From contig NC_090135.1 of NCBI RefSeq assembly GCF_040581485.1, positions 8,425,001 to 8,489,000 of the forward strand: DNA of 64,000 nucleotides, read 5' to 3'. Made by a program: the position numbers and the translations under genes. Below, in pieces: positions 37,066-49,162 of this stretch. The notes beneath the pieces are model-generated. The model was not told where the DNA came from, did not search any database, and worked only from the letters and a program-made list of their open reading frames with translations. Origin of the DNA: Linepithema humile. Its lineage: Eukaryota > Arthropoda > Insecta > Hymenoptera > Formicidae. How positions within the stretch are numbered: the stretch's first letter is position 1; the number at the start of each line of letters is the position of its first letter.

Positions 37066-40000
37066 TATCGGATTTAGATTTTGTTACATCTATTTGATTA
37101 CTTATCGCGCCGACAATTTAATTAAAGAAAGAAAATAAATCGCTATTAATACGAAGCTCTGATATTTTGATGGCAAAACAATTCTACAATCAATTCATCA
37201 TTTAAAAATTTTGTTGAGAAATTTAAAACAATTTTATTTTTAGCTCAAACAATTAATATTAATTTTGTATATCGAGGAACAATGTCTAATTTTCTATCTT
37301 CATCTAAATTGTCAAGTTATACCTCTCTCGGCTAATTATTTCTCGCTGTCACATAAAATATCGAATCCGATTACTATGTTCGGTTTCAACAACTCATTTG
37401 GCGAAATTAATGGGAGAGAATCGTAAGCGTGACATCGCGTTTCTAACTCCCGACGCGTTTTCTCATTAAAAGACGAAAACAAACTGGCTATTTAGCCCGA
37501 TGATGTCGGGCGGCGAAATTGTTTCGCTCGACACGAAACGAAAGTTTTCCGATCGGGAACGTTCGATGCTGTTGCGAAGCACCGGCAACTTTTGACAGTC
37601 GGCGATCGCCTGCACAGGCTTGTCTCCTCCGCCTCGAGGAGGAAGACTGGGGAGAAAGACTATCCATGCTTGGCGATCTATCTCTTTCGCCTTCGTTTTG
37701 CACGCGAATGGGTGTTTTCGCTTTGCCGGCGAACGAGTTTCGCGGATCGATCCGTTTCACGGTGAACGCGCATTTCTCATTAAGCTCGAGCACCCGCCAC
37801 TGAGAAATTATGAAGTGAGTTTAATTGTTCCGACTCGTACCTTCTCGGCTCGCTCGGTACCTGCGCCTATCGCTTCTGCCACTGGCCCTTTCTGCTTGTC
37901 ATTACATCATTCGATCTGCGATAACGACTCGCCGAGTTTTATTCGCGATTCAAACACCCAGCTCGTTCTCAGAGAATGATATAGCAGAAATACAGGAAAG
38001 AATTTTAGTGTAATTATTTTTTGACAAGCAATGCTGCATATTGTAATTTTATAAATTAATAGTTTGCATGATAAAGGAGTATCAAATTAAATTCTTTTAG
38101 AAGAAATAAATTATTTTCAGAATTTTATACATTATTTAAAAACGTTATTACCAAGAATATAAAAATCCAAAGACCCAAGATGCACGTTTAAATTCTAAAA
38201 AATTTCGAAATTTTGAATAGATATCTTGTTACTCAACTTTTGTTTAAATCTTGTCTGAAAATCACACACGTCTGTAAAGTTCTCTGCTTTTCGTCCTTCT
38301 TTCAGGACATCGTCTACGTACGCGCGCTTCTTCAGCCGAACGCGTCAACCGGCAGAATACGAGCATGAACTTTTAAATTGATTTGGCGTCTTGCCAGTGG
38401 CAAACGACTTTCTTATACCGCGTTCATGTCTTCCCGGACTTCTTTCACACACTCGGGAGGGAGATGGGGCTCCCGTTCCTCGCGCCGCGCCTAATTGGTT
38501 TTATTGCACTTTAGTCGAGCGAGTTCCGCCGTGCCTGGCCCTGGCGCGATAAGGAACGTACAATGAGTCCCCGCGTCGATTTAATCCCGGTTAAACTCAG
38601 GAAGCTCGAACCGTTCTTAAAATCGCCGCCAGAATTACGCCGGATGCGGCCCGCTCGTTGGCCGGCTCGCATAAATTTATAAGAGAACCGAACGCGCCGC
38701 CCTCCCTCCTGGAGATCCCAGGAGTACGATTTCGAGGTGATATACTTTAAACGGTATCGATTACCGTAATGTTCCTCCTGGGCTTTCTTCGGAACGATTA
38801 TAAACGCTCTGGTGTTGACTTGTAAGCTGGGATAAGATGTAGAGTGTTTCCGACTCGCCGTGCATATAGAGCAACGTCATTTATCGGCAAGTTTTAGTCC
38901 GCGGCATTAAATAACATTAACAGGCTAAGCCTTTAGGTCATGTGAGAAACGAAATATTATGATTATACTTCGGGCTCTCTCATTTTTTGATCGCTGATAA
39001 TTTAGAAAGTGTTGTTGCTCTGTCAGTCGATAAATTGCTCTCGCGAATAAATCGCATAATCGTCCGTAATCTGATCTCTTCTTGAAAGGATGAAATTTTT
39101 TTCGTATTGGAAGTAAAAACGCTGCGCGCAAGTCTCGGGGAATAAAAAGATAAATATCTTTCGCCAGCAAAGATGCGAAGCCGTGGTTAGGCGGCCGGGG
39201 GTATTGAATGGCAGGGGAACACGGACAACACAAAGGGGAACTCAACAGTAATTTTGTCACGATCGCGGGAGCTGAAAGTGGGTAGGTACGTAAAGACGCA
39301 TAATTACGTATCATTCGCGGCTACGGGCAATAAATTTCGCAGATTCGCGCGCGAGATAGCAGGGGGGCGGAGAGGGGCTGGAAAGGAGGGAAGGAGGGAA
39401 GCTCCGGTACAGAACCGGACAATAATTCACTGTCTGGCTGGCCGGACGACGTTGTGGCAGCGGCGGTACTCTGCCCAGAAACACGGTCAACAAGTAGCCG
39501 TGGATACGCTACGCTAAGCGCGGACATTGCGAGTGCAAAAAGCGCCGCGTTAACCGGCCGCCTTGTTATCTCGGCAATATGGTCTAGCGAGGCTCCTAAG
39601 CTGACGCCAGTTAACCATATGTTCATTTCGCTACAATGTTCCTCGTATAATTACTCAAGATTGTAATCTTACAATTAGAATTATATTCCGTTAGAATCTT
39701 ATTCCAGCCGATAAAGAAGAACTGCGTTTTTTGCGGTAAAATAATTGAAGAAATTTTCGAAAACAATAAGAATTTCTATTAAATGTAGTACATTATTTTA
39801 TTAATTCTGTCATTCTCTTAATTAATATCCACACCGTGCGACAATACTATTCTCATGGTAATTATTTTGATATTGGAAAAATATCACGAGGAGCGTTCTC
39901 TCTTAAGAAAAAGTTTGAAAATTCAATTCAGACTTGCTGAGAGTATAAGGGCATTAGTATGCACGAGTGTTTCAAAACAAAAAGGTAGGAGTTTCTAAAG

Positions 40001-43000
40001 AGCAATCTTTGATTTCGGCAATTTTATCAACAGCTTTTCTTTTGCGGAATAATAAATCCTACGGATCTATATCATAAAGATAAAAGAAAACATTCGCGAA
40101 CTTGAGTTGCAACGAGTCGATTATTGTTTATTCAACCGCTTAACTCGAAAAGTGAACTTTCCTCATCCGCCGCGTTTATGAGACGCATTTGACAGGATGA
40201 GGAAACGCGAAGTTCTACATGGGGCGTGACCGAATGACGGCGACACTGGGAAATTCGGATGCAACGATGCGAGTGTCTAACCAGCTGGCTGTCATAATTA
40301 GAAACTTTAGCGTCCACAATGTGCAAGCCTCGCCCCGGATCTTAATGACCCGCGTCCGTCGATCGGCCGGAAATAAAACGTCTCGTCAGCTGGGTCATGT
40401 CTATGATTAAACCGTCCGGCCACTATTTCGACCCTACATAAAATTTATGCAAAACTTGCTGCACTTTTAATACCGATCTATTTTAGAAACTTTTTCGAAA
40501 ATGTAGGCAAAAGTATTTTAAAACACTAACGAGTATTACGCGACTAACACATTGAATATTTTAACCGCTTCAATTGTTTTTGCATAGTTGACGTTTATAG
40601 AATATTTTTTTACAATACAAAGCTTTACAAAAATTGCATGTATCTTTGCATAAATTTATACATGCTGGAATATAATTATACAAAAAACTTTAATCTGTTT
40701 TAAAACTATTTAAAAACCTTAAATCATGTGTGAGTATTATACATATCTAATAATTTATATAAATTGGTAAGGAGACATCGCGTTATTTTAATAATGCTAA
40801 CATGGTATAAAAATAAAGAAAAAATTATACCTGACATTTCTGACACAATAAATCTTGCAGAACAGTCACGATGTGTGAGGAGTGAAATTTAATTTGATTA
40901 AATTTAGTTCATTACATGGAATTTATACTTTGTTTTTAGATGACACGAACCATTTTACTCCATCTTCTTTTATAACATATTAATTTGTGGAGTGTTATAA
41001 TTTGCCAAGTTTTTCGGCTTTCGGAGATGTTATTTTATTTTTCTCGTTTCGCACGAGATCATGCGTCACGCGAGTCGCCGCTCACTTCTTGTGTATTCCG
41101 GCCAGCGTGAGATATTACTGCTCATTTTTCAAGGAGGGCCAGCCGTTAAAATGTAGGCTGCGTCGTTAATATTCGCGCGACGTTGCGATTTCTAATTATG
41201 ACGTCCAACATGCTACAGATTCGCAGCTTACACACACGCATCGCTCTCGCACATTGTGCCAATTCCACGAGATTCGTTGGAGATGCCAAATGTAGAATAT
41301 TTTGTTTATTTTCTATCTAGTGTTTGTAGAACGATAATTTCAATCTTATAATGTGATTGACGTAGCCAATAACTTATGTCCTCCGTGCAATTTATGTAAC
41401 AACGAAGAAATTGGTATTTGTAGGATTAAAAGAGCAAATAGTTGAAGCATTAACTAAAGGAAAGACGCAAGAAATGGAAGAACGCGGAAAGTATTGTTAC
41501 TACTCACATAACACAAATACAAAAACAAATTGTGAAAAGCAGTAAATGTATCCCAAGGCTAGTTTTCGAATTACTGTTCCATTTTTCGAAATTCTTGGAA
41601 GCCATCAAGATAGATTCTGTGTAGCGAGAAAAACCGTGCGTTTGAGGGAAATGCATGAAAGTGCTTTCTTGTTCCACTGATTTTTGAGATCTGATATTTC
41701 GACATTGTTTGTGGCAACACTGGACTTCACGCTGGTCTGACGACGTCGGACATTGGGCGTGAGTCGACGCCAGACAAGAGTCGACTTTTTGCGGGCATCG
41801 GCGCCCTTAGCATGTGGGCGGTGATGAGAATGACAGATAGCTGCGAATTTCGGTTCTATACTTGTTGTGCGTTTCGATTTGCGAAACGACGGTTAGTGAA
41901 ATCGCGGTGAAATGTTCCGCCGCGAAGGGGAGGAGACGACTTCGAGTGACGCGTATTTATGAGACTACTTGGTATGAGTATAGAGAAGTCGCCGGCATAT
42001 AGATCTGACACGTCCCGTTTAAGCAGCTAAAAATCCGTTTTGCTCTGAGATCTGTCTTTGTCGGAATAATAATAAAAACTGAATAAAATAATGTTAGATT
42101 TGATACATTTTGTCGAAAAAATTTTCATCTTTATATCAATATACATCTCGCAATCAGTTTGGCCCGTAAATATTTTTCACGGTTTTATAATTTAAAACAA
42201 AGAGTAAATGCAATTTTTATCAAAGTTTATTTTTGGAAAATAAAAACTGAATTTCTGAATTTAAAATACTAAAATAATTTTTTTAAAGGAAATAAAGTTT
42301 ATTTGTAAAATTAAAGCAAAACGATTAAATGACGAAATTTTTGGAACGGTTATCTATTTTTTTTTAGTTTTAAAAATAGAAAAAGAGATAACTTGTACTA
42401 TCACATTCATTGAATTATTTTCTAGATATCAGTATCATTCAATCCTCTTCGATTACATTTTGAGGATCATGTGATAAATCTGTGTGTAGGAATTATTGGA
42501 TTGCGGTACACTCAATACGATGTGATGCTCTTAATAACGCGTGAATGTTAATGGACTGATATTATATTTTGCGGCAAGAATTCGATATCGTCGTTGGGGA
42601 CTTCCACGCTGGTCACTGCGATAACGGGAAAATGGCACGATCTACTTTTGGATTAGTGTATTAATTCACGGTATCCGCGTTACGATTTCCATATATACAT
42701 TATGTATCCGCATTTAATGTCTCCCCGTACCAATATTATACGAATATCTTCCTCTATTTTAAGTAAATTACAGATGAACGTGAAAATATGAATATAAGTC
42801 TGAAAATATTCAACCTGTTTTCTGACGGCACACGTTATATAGAATGTTCTATTCTATTATTTCTCGTTTAATGATATTCCTTCTAATATTGATTTCGTAT
42901 CTTTTTATTGTAGGTGAAAAAATTACAGCAGGAATATTAGAATTTTACGCGCACGTCGCGGAACAAATGTAGTTTCCAACTTTTTCTTTTTCTCGCGTTG

Positions 43001-44574
43001 ATTACCGTCTCGCTTCTATGGGTCGGTTTTCACCCGTGGTCCTTTTTTATCTGACTTGCCGCATAACGATCTCGATTCGAATCCACTGAAATAAGAGAAA
43101 ATAGGCGGTGGACGCGCTACTACATGCGATCGAACAAGAATACGCAAGTGTATTTCATGTAATGGCCGTGAGCGAGAGTAGTTAAGTAGATCGGGGAATT
43201 GCGGATCATTTTAATGCTTGGTTAAATTGCGTGATTGTGAGCAGAGGGCGAGTTGGAGAGAGAAAGACAGTGGAAACAGAAGGAGGGGAATAAAGTAAGG
43301 CAGCGAGAGCTGCCGGGAGGAACGATATTCGGCGGGTGGTTTGCCGAGCGGGAGGAAGACTTTCGGACTGGCTTCTGGTTAGATTCGTATTTACATGAAA
43401 AAGAGCAGAAGATTTATAGCCCGTATTAAGTTCACCCCGGACGACCTGTGAATACCATCGATTTTAAGAGACGGCCCGGAGAAAAGTAGAATCTCTCATC
43501 CGACGTCGCGCTGCTGATCTGTTTTGCACCTCAACGATTAATGCGTCTTTCACTTTTGCCCATCGGCCGTCATAATTTCATTTTGTTACTAAGTCCGCGA
43601 TTTATGAGGCATTGTCCCGTTCGTTAATTGGAATGTCAAGGTATGTAATTGGTGTTGTATTTGCAGCAAGTTTAATTCGTAATTAAATTTAGCATCTTAA
43701 ATTTCATTGCGTGATTATAAATTCGCGTTAATTGCAATTAAATCTTCGAAAGCAACTATCTTTGGTGGATTTATATAAATTTATATGTCGTGCAATGAGG
43801 TTAACGATAGTACCGTCTCTATCTTTGTTATATAAAATCACCTTGAAGAAGAAAAAAAAAAAGAAAACATAGCAGGGCGAAATATAGTTAACGCCGTGAT
43901 TAACATCAACGGTCTTGCGATGCGAATAGTGTTGCACAGCGGTAATTTATACCTCAGTCCAAAATTGAGAAGAAGTTTTTGCTAAGCTATAACAAGAAGC
44001 GTTTTCCTAAATTGCTGCTGCACGCATCTTCTCCGTGGAATGCGGCACGCTGTTTTTCACGAGAGACATAAACGAGCATCCCTTGCGAGTGCGAGCGAGA
44101 ATCTCGCGCATGCAATAAACCTTCCCTTTTTCTTTCCGCCCTGCACGACAAGTGCACCAACGAATTCACGTCGCGTCTTATGAACCCTGTAAACCGACTG
44201 CGAGCGACGCTTTAGGACCCTTCACCCCTGCCGGGCTCTCGGAAACAAAACATCGCCGTGGAGTATCACGGACAGAACTGTCCGGAAAGCGGATGAGGGG
44301 GAGGCGAGCACGTAGGCCTTTATAAATTTCTCTCAAACTCATCCCGAACGTCAACCCTTACGACGGAGCTAAGATATGCTTCTTCTCTTGTCGTATTCTC
44401 GGCACGCGCCGCTATTCCCCACGCTGCTACTGCGGGGTTGTTCCGCCGTGCGCGTGCTGTCGGACAGTCGCGAGAAGTCGGAAAGTTGTGGAAAATCGAC
44501 GTACGAGTTTCCCGCGCAATGCGACGCGAGCTAATGCCCACGCCATACCTGGGCAAATTCCTTTCCGGCGGATT
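37066..44574. other. Non-coding stretch
   Basis: CpG-rich at 37440-37980, 38330-38720, 39340-39610 (with an AGGGAAGGAGGGA tract) and 43240-43540. AT-rich at 38020-38260, 39660-39800, 40430-40980 and 42060-42420. No gene, RNA or transposon recognised. Confidence 0.45.
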
Positions 44575-44645
44575 AACGAAAGAGAAAAGAATAAAATCGC
44601 GCGCAATGTAGCGTGCCGCACAAAACATTCGCGAGCGCGAAATCG
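44575..44645 (+). repeat. Left arm of a long inverted repeat (fold-back element)
   Basis: About 70 bases are repeated in reverse complement at 44906-44975 with roughly 90% identity. The core 44603-44634 (32 bases, from GCAATGTAGCGT to AACATTCGCGA) is an exact reverse complement of 44917-44948. The arms are GC-rich and the ~260-base spacer is AT-rich. It could be the terminal inverted repeat of a short non-autonomous DNA transposon, or a fold-back or hairpin-RNA locus. No clear target-site duplication was found. Confidence 0.85.
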
Positions 44646-44905
44646 GAATCCTGCGAAACAGAAAATATTCTTGAAATGTTATTCTCCAGCCAAATATATT
44701 GATTCAAAGCATTTTTCAGCCAAAATAACGCAGTGTTACTTAAAACTCTCAGAGAAATATATATATACAAATAGGTTTTTATAGCTCGCGATAGTGCACC
44801 TCGTAAAAAGTAATAGTTGAAATAGTAAAAAATTACATACACGCGTATTGTTTTCAAATTTGGTTAGTGTAGAGGCTAAAATTACGAAGTACGTCGATGT
44901 ATGTT

Positions 44906-44975
44906 CGATTTCGCGTTCGCGAATGTTTTGTGCGGCACGCTACATTGCCGCGATTTTATTCCTCTCTTTTTCGTC
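44906..44975 (-). repeat. Right arm of the long inverted repeat
   Basis: This is the reverse-complement partner of 44575-44645. It differs by one CG dinucleotide lost in the GCGCG stretch, one A/G change after the exact core, and scattered changes in the outer A/G-rich segment. A weaker 11-base match (TGCGGCACGCT) occurs once more at 44041-44051. Confidence 0.85.
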
Positions 44976-45127
44976 GGGCCGTTTACATCGTACGGATCAT
45001 CGAGTTCGATATCGCAACAATGGCCGATACAATATCCGAATGTGAGGCGCATGAAGTGACGTTTAAACGACACGGGGCGCCGTGTGGAAGAAAGGGTGAA
45101 TCGAGATAGAAGTAAAATGGGAAGAGA

Positions 45128-45153
45128 GGGATATATGGGGAAAGGGGGAGGGG
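45128..45153 (+). other. G-quadruplex-type motif (plus strand)
   Basis: G runs of 3, 4, 5 and 4 are spaced by 6, 3 and 1 bases. It lies just right of the fold-back repeat at 44.6-45.0 kb. Confidence 0.6.
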
Positions 45154-48100
45154 AATGGAAAAACCAAACTGGCCATTCGACTTTTGTTCTTTACTCGAGG
45201 TCGAAAGAGTAGAGCGATAAAAACGTTCGAAAAGGGGGTTGCGCGCTTGATCCGATTAAAAATGGCATTCGATAAATTCGTGCGGATGCAGGCCGAGTGT
45301 TACGCCGGCCAACCTCCGAATAATTAAAACGTTGGGAACGACTTCGGAGACATAATTTTTCTGCCCTTTTTCTCATTTCGCTTACACGACCTACTTTTCC
45401 AATTAATTTTAAGTGAACTTTAGCAGAATTTTAATTGAAATCTCAATTAAGAAGACTTTATATAGATAATTAAAAATTTTTACTGAAATATGGCGTTCAC
45501 AATTTTGTTGGTAGAAAGTATACAACAGCTTGGCTAAAAGAAGTGTGGAATAACGACTTATAGTTTCTCAATCTTATTTACATAAAATATGAATTTTCAG
45601 TACTAAATATAACGCTGAAATTGCGAAAAATTACAACTGACAAGCGCGTGCATTTCCTAAATACCTTGCTTATTCTATCACATTTCATAGTTTAAATTCT
45701 AAATCCAGAATTTGACATTATAAAAGATGATTTACTTTAATAATACCATTATGAGCTCGCATGCGTATGTGTGTAGCACGTACTTATATTTTATCAATAT
45801 GTTCAATTAATCGTAAATATTTTATAACGGTATTTTATTGTTCCATTTGGCGTCATTAAAAATTACTGCGTAAAACTTCTGAAATTAAACTGGCCGATTA
45901 ACTTTTGCTGCGGAAAGCAAATAATCCACAGTGCTTTAAAAAATTCCACCGCCCAATATATTCTGCCTGCCAATGGCGACTCGGACTTTCGAGAGCTCAT
46001 TGACGAACCCGTGGGCTTTTTCCGCGCCGGTGACGCGCGTAGAAGTTTCTCCAGAAACTTTCTAACGGCGCAGTGCTCCAAATGCAACCCCCCACTGGAA
46101 TTATCGGTGTGGAACTTTTTCCCGGATATGGTAAAAAAAAAAAAGCGGGGAAAGACAGAGAGAAACGTGCAATCAAATTTTAATTAAGATCGACGTGCAA
46201 TTAGTTAAAAAAATCGAGACGAAGCACAAGGATAATCCTGAATTAAGAAACCGCTCAGTTCCATTTATGTTTGTCCTTTGACGCGCCGTAATGAAATCTC
46301 GAAATGCTATAATTTTATCCCTGCCGCGCCACAATTCCGTTTTCAAAGCTTGGCAACGCCGAACGGAGGATAGTCATAGGATTGCGGTTCGCATAGCGAG
46401 GTCAAAGCTGCTCTCGTTTCTTCTCGCTCGACTACGGCCTTTGTACGTTTGAGGTTTCATGGTTGGTAAAAAGTACGGAGTAATGCAGGAATAGACGGGA
46501 GGAGTAGGGAGGCGGTTTTGAGGGCCGGGTCGCGAGAAAACGTTTCGTGTGTTTCCTGTGCCGAGCCAGCCGGACGAGGTCAAACACTGACCAGCTTAGG
46601 TCCGCGGTGGACCGTGACTTTGTGGTTGTACAAGAGAAACGGTAAGAGGAAAAGCGGGGGAAATAGAACCAAGCGGGGTAACAGACTTCCGAAGGCATTT
46701 TCATGCCGATCGGAAAGTAGATATCGGCACTATTGGATTGTACATCATACTGGAAAGAGTATGGCAGCGCTCTTTCGAAGAAAAATGATTAGTTGATTGA
46801 AGATCAGTGGAAAGATCTTTTTCTTTTAATTTTTCCTTTCACATTCTACAAGAAATTAATAATAAAAATTAGTGAAAATTAAAATAAAAAATATTATAAT
46901 ATAAGTTTTTAAGATCACTTTTAAGGCACGAAAAAAAAGGAAAAGATTGCGAGTAAAATACCAACAATATAAAGATTGAGAAAGAGTTTCGATTATTTTA
47001 GAGATTTGCGTAGTGCCAAGTGACTTACGAATGATTAAAGAAAAAGGAAGGAAATTGTGGGAAAGTTAACATAGGTGTCGATACACATGGCCGAAAGAGG
47101 GATGTATGGACAAAGGATGAGATCACAGGATTGGATCAGAGCTGGCTCAAAGCTACACAAAGGCGGTTACATTGGGATGCACGTTTCTGACTGCATTTGC
47201 GTGTTTCCAGGCGGTACATAGCGAGAGACGGATGGCGGTTAGGTCACCGACGCGAGATACAGGCCGCTGGAACACGATTGTTGCATTATTCGGAGGCCGC
47301 AGCTTTCGAACTTGCGGCGGAGCTTGCGACCTCACCTTCACAACAGAGTCGCGGTAAAAGAATTAATCTTTTGAATGCACAGTAGCCAGCCCCGACTTTC
47401 TGGTATTGCGTTGTTTTCCTTTTCTTGCGAGGCCCTGCTTGATATTCTCTTATAATATTCTTTTCTACAATCTTGTCTGCAGTTTGCGTCAACTTGTATA
47501 ACACTTTAGTAAACTTAAAAAGTCAAACTACTCTTTTTAGAAGTCAATATTGTTTCTAGTTAAATAAGTTTTATGCAAACATTGTACTGATATTAATTAA
47601 TGTATTTTGTTGTTGAAGATATTTGCAAAATATTTGACTAAACTCAATTTATATTTTTGTTACATGTTATAATTTACAAATTATCACTATTTTATCAAAC
47701 TATAGTTATTATGAAAAAAAAAAACAATTTCCATAAATTTAATTTTATCAAAACTGTTTGGACAAACAAAGAGGAAACTTAATTATTTGACATTTTTGCG
47801 AGAAGGTGGCACGATCAGTATTATCAGTAATGATGAAAATCACGTGCTCGTTATTATTGTTACAAAGGAACATACGGCCGCTCTCGTTATGGCCTCCCTT
47901 TCAACACACTCGAACGGGCACGGTATTTCGCCGCCGGTAAATCGAAATGGCGGAAGTGGAAGCGCTTCGGGGCGCGCTGGCTTTTCTTGGAGAGCGAGGC
48001 GGACATTCGCGTTTATACCGGAACTTCCACGGCCTCGACGTTTCATTTCCGTCGATTGGACGGAAGTTTCCCTCTCTGTACGGACCGGGGTTTGTCTCGT

Positions 48101-48158
48101 AAAGTGAGCAAACAGGAAGAAGAAAGCAAAAAAGGAGCTGAAGACGGTGGAGAGCGAA

Positions 48159-48182
48159 CGACGACGACGACGACGACGACGA
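48159..48182 (+). repeat. (CGA)8 trinucleotide repeat
   Basis: Eight pure CGA units. In the minus-strand direction it would encode poly-Ser in one frame, which is what lengthens a 174-codon open frame there; that frame is otherwise not recognisable. Confidence 0.95.
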
Positions 48183-49140
48183 TGGTGCGCGATAAAGAAA
48201 AACAAGCGGCTTAAAGAGTTTAAATATACGTTGGGAATTAAGGCCCCTTACGTACGCAAACGTAACAGCCGGCAGAGTCGTTCTCTGTTCACCTTTTTTC
48301 CCTGACAATTTCCCCGTCGAGTCCCAACGAGCTTGCCCCGAGAAGTACATAATGTTTAAAGGAGGAACGCTGAGCGGGAATAGTTCATTCGTCGTATTTA
48401 ACTGTTTCCTGCGACGAGCTCTCATAGTCGCACTCGTCTATTTCTATAAATCTACATTATAAGAATCGTGATAAGCAGTTTAAATTCAAATAATTTCGTT
48501 TCCTTAGTTATTGTTGGTTTCTTATTGAATTTTAAGTTAGAGCATATGTTCATTTGTTCGTACATCGACGGTCAATAACGAATATTTATTTATTTAAAAC
48601 TTTTAAAAGTTGATAAAAATAGGAATTAAGAAATTATAATTAATTAATATATTTTTGAAATATTGATATCATTATTTTGCGTATGCATTTCTCAAGCTTC
48701 TCGATATGATATTTTCTGAGTATTCCTTAGTCGATAAGCGACAAATTCGTACATTTAGCGAGCCAAGGTACACATATTGTACGAAAGATTTGTTGGTTTT
48801 GACAACAAATCCGCGCAATAACTTTAAGTTTTCATCGTCACGTTGGAAAAGGAATATCGGGGCTAATGGAGCAAGTTGCATCAGGGCGCCAAGCCGCGCC
48901 AAGTTTAGCCCCGTGGAATCCGATCCAAACACGACCGAAATAAATATGCTAATCATAAGCTTTAATGAGCGAATCCTATTATTGATATGGGACGCTTAGT
49001 GTTCCCGCAAATATAATAACTGCGGTACCAGCAATATTTGTATTTGTAACTTGCCGTATGTTATATTTTTAGCTACTATGTATATGCATTCAATTAATAT
49101 TTCGCATCATGCTTCAGATACTGATATAAAAATAATTATG

Positions 49141-49162
49141 TTGATATAATATTGATATAATA
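49141..49162 (+). repeat. 11-bp tandem duplication
   Basis: TTGATATAATA occurs twice head to tail. Confidence 0.85.

Noticed and set aside
43066..43095. tRNA B-box-like GATTCGAATCC
   Set aside because: The flanks do not form a T-arm stem and no acceptor stem or A box is in place.
47901..48425. 174-codon minus-strand open frame with poly-Ser
   Set aside because: The Ser run is the (CGA)8 microsatellite; the rest matches nothing recognised and lacks splice context.
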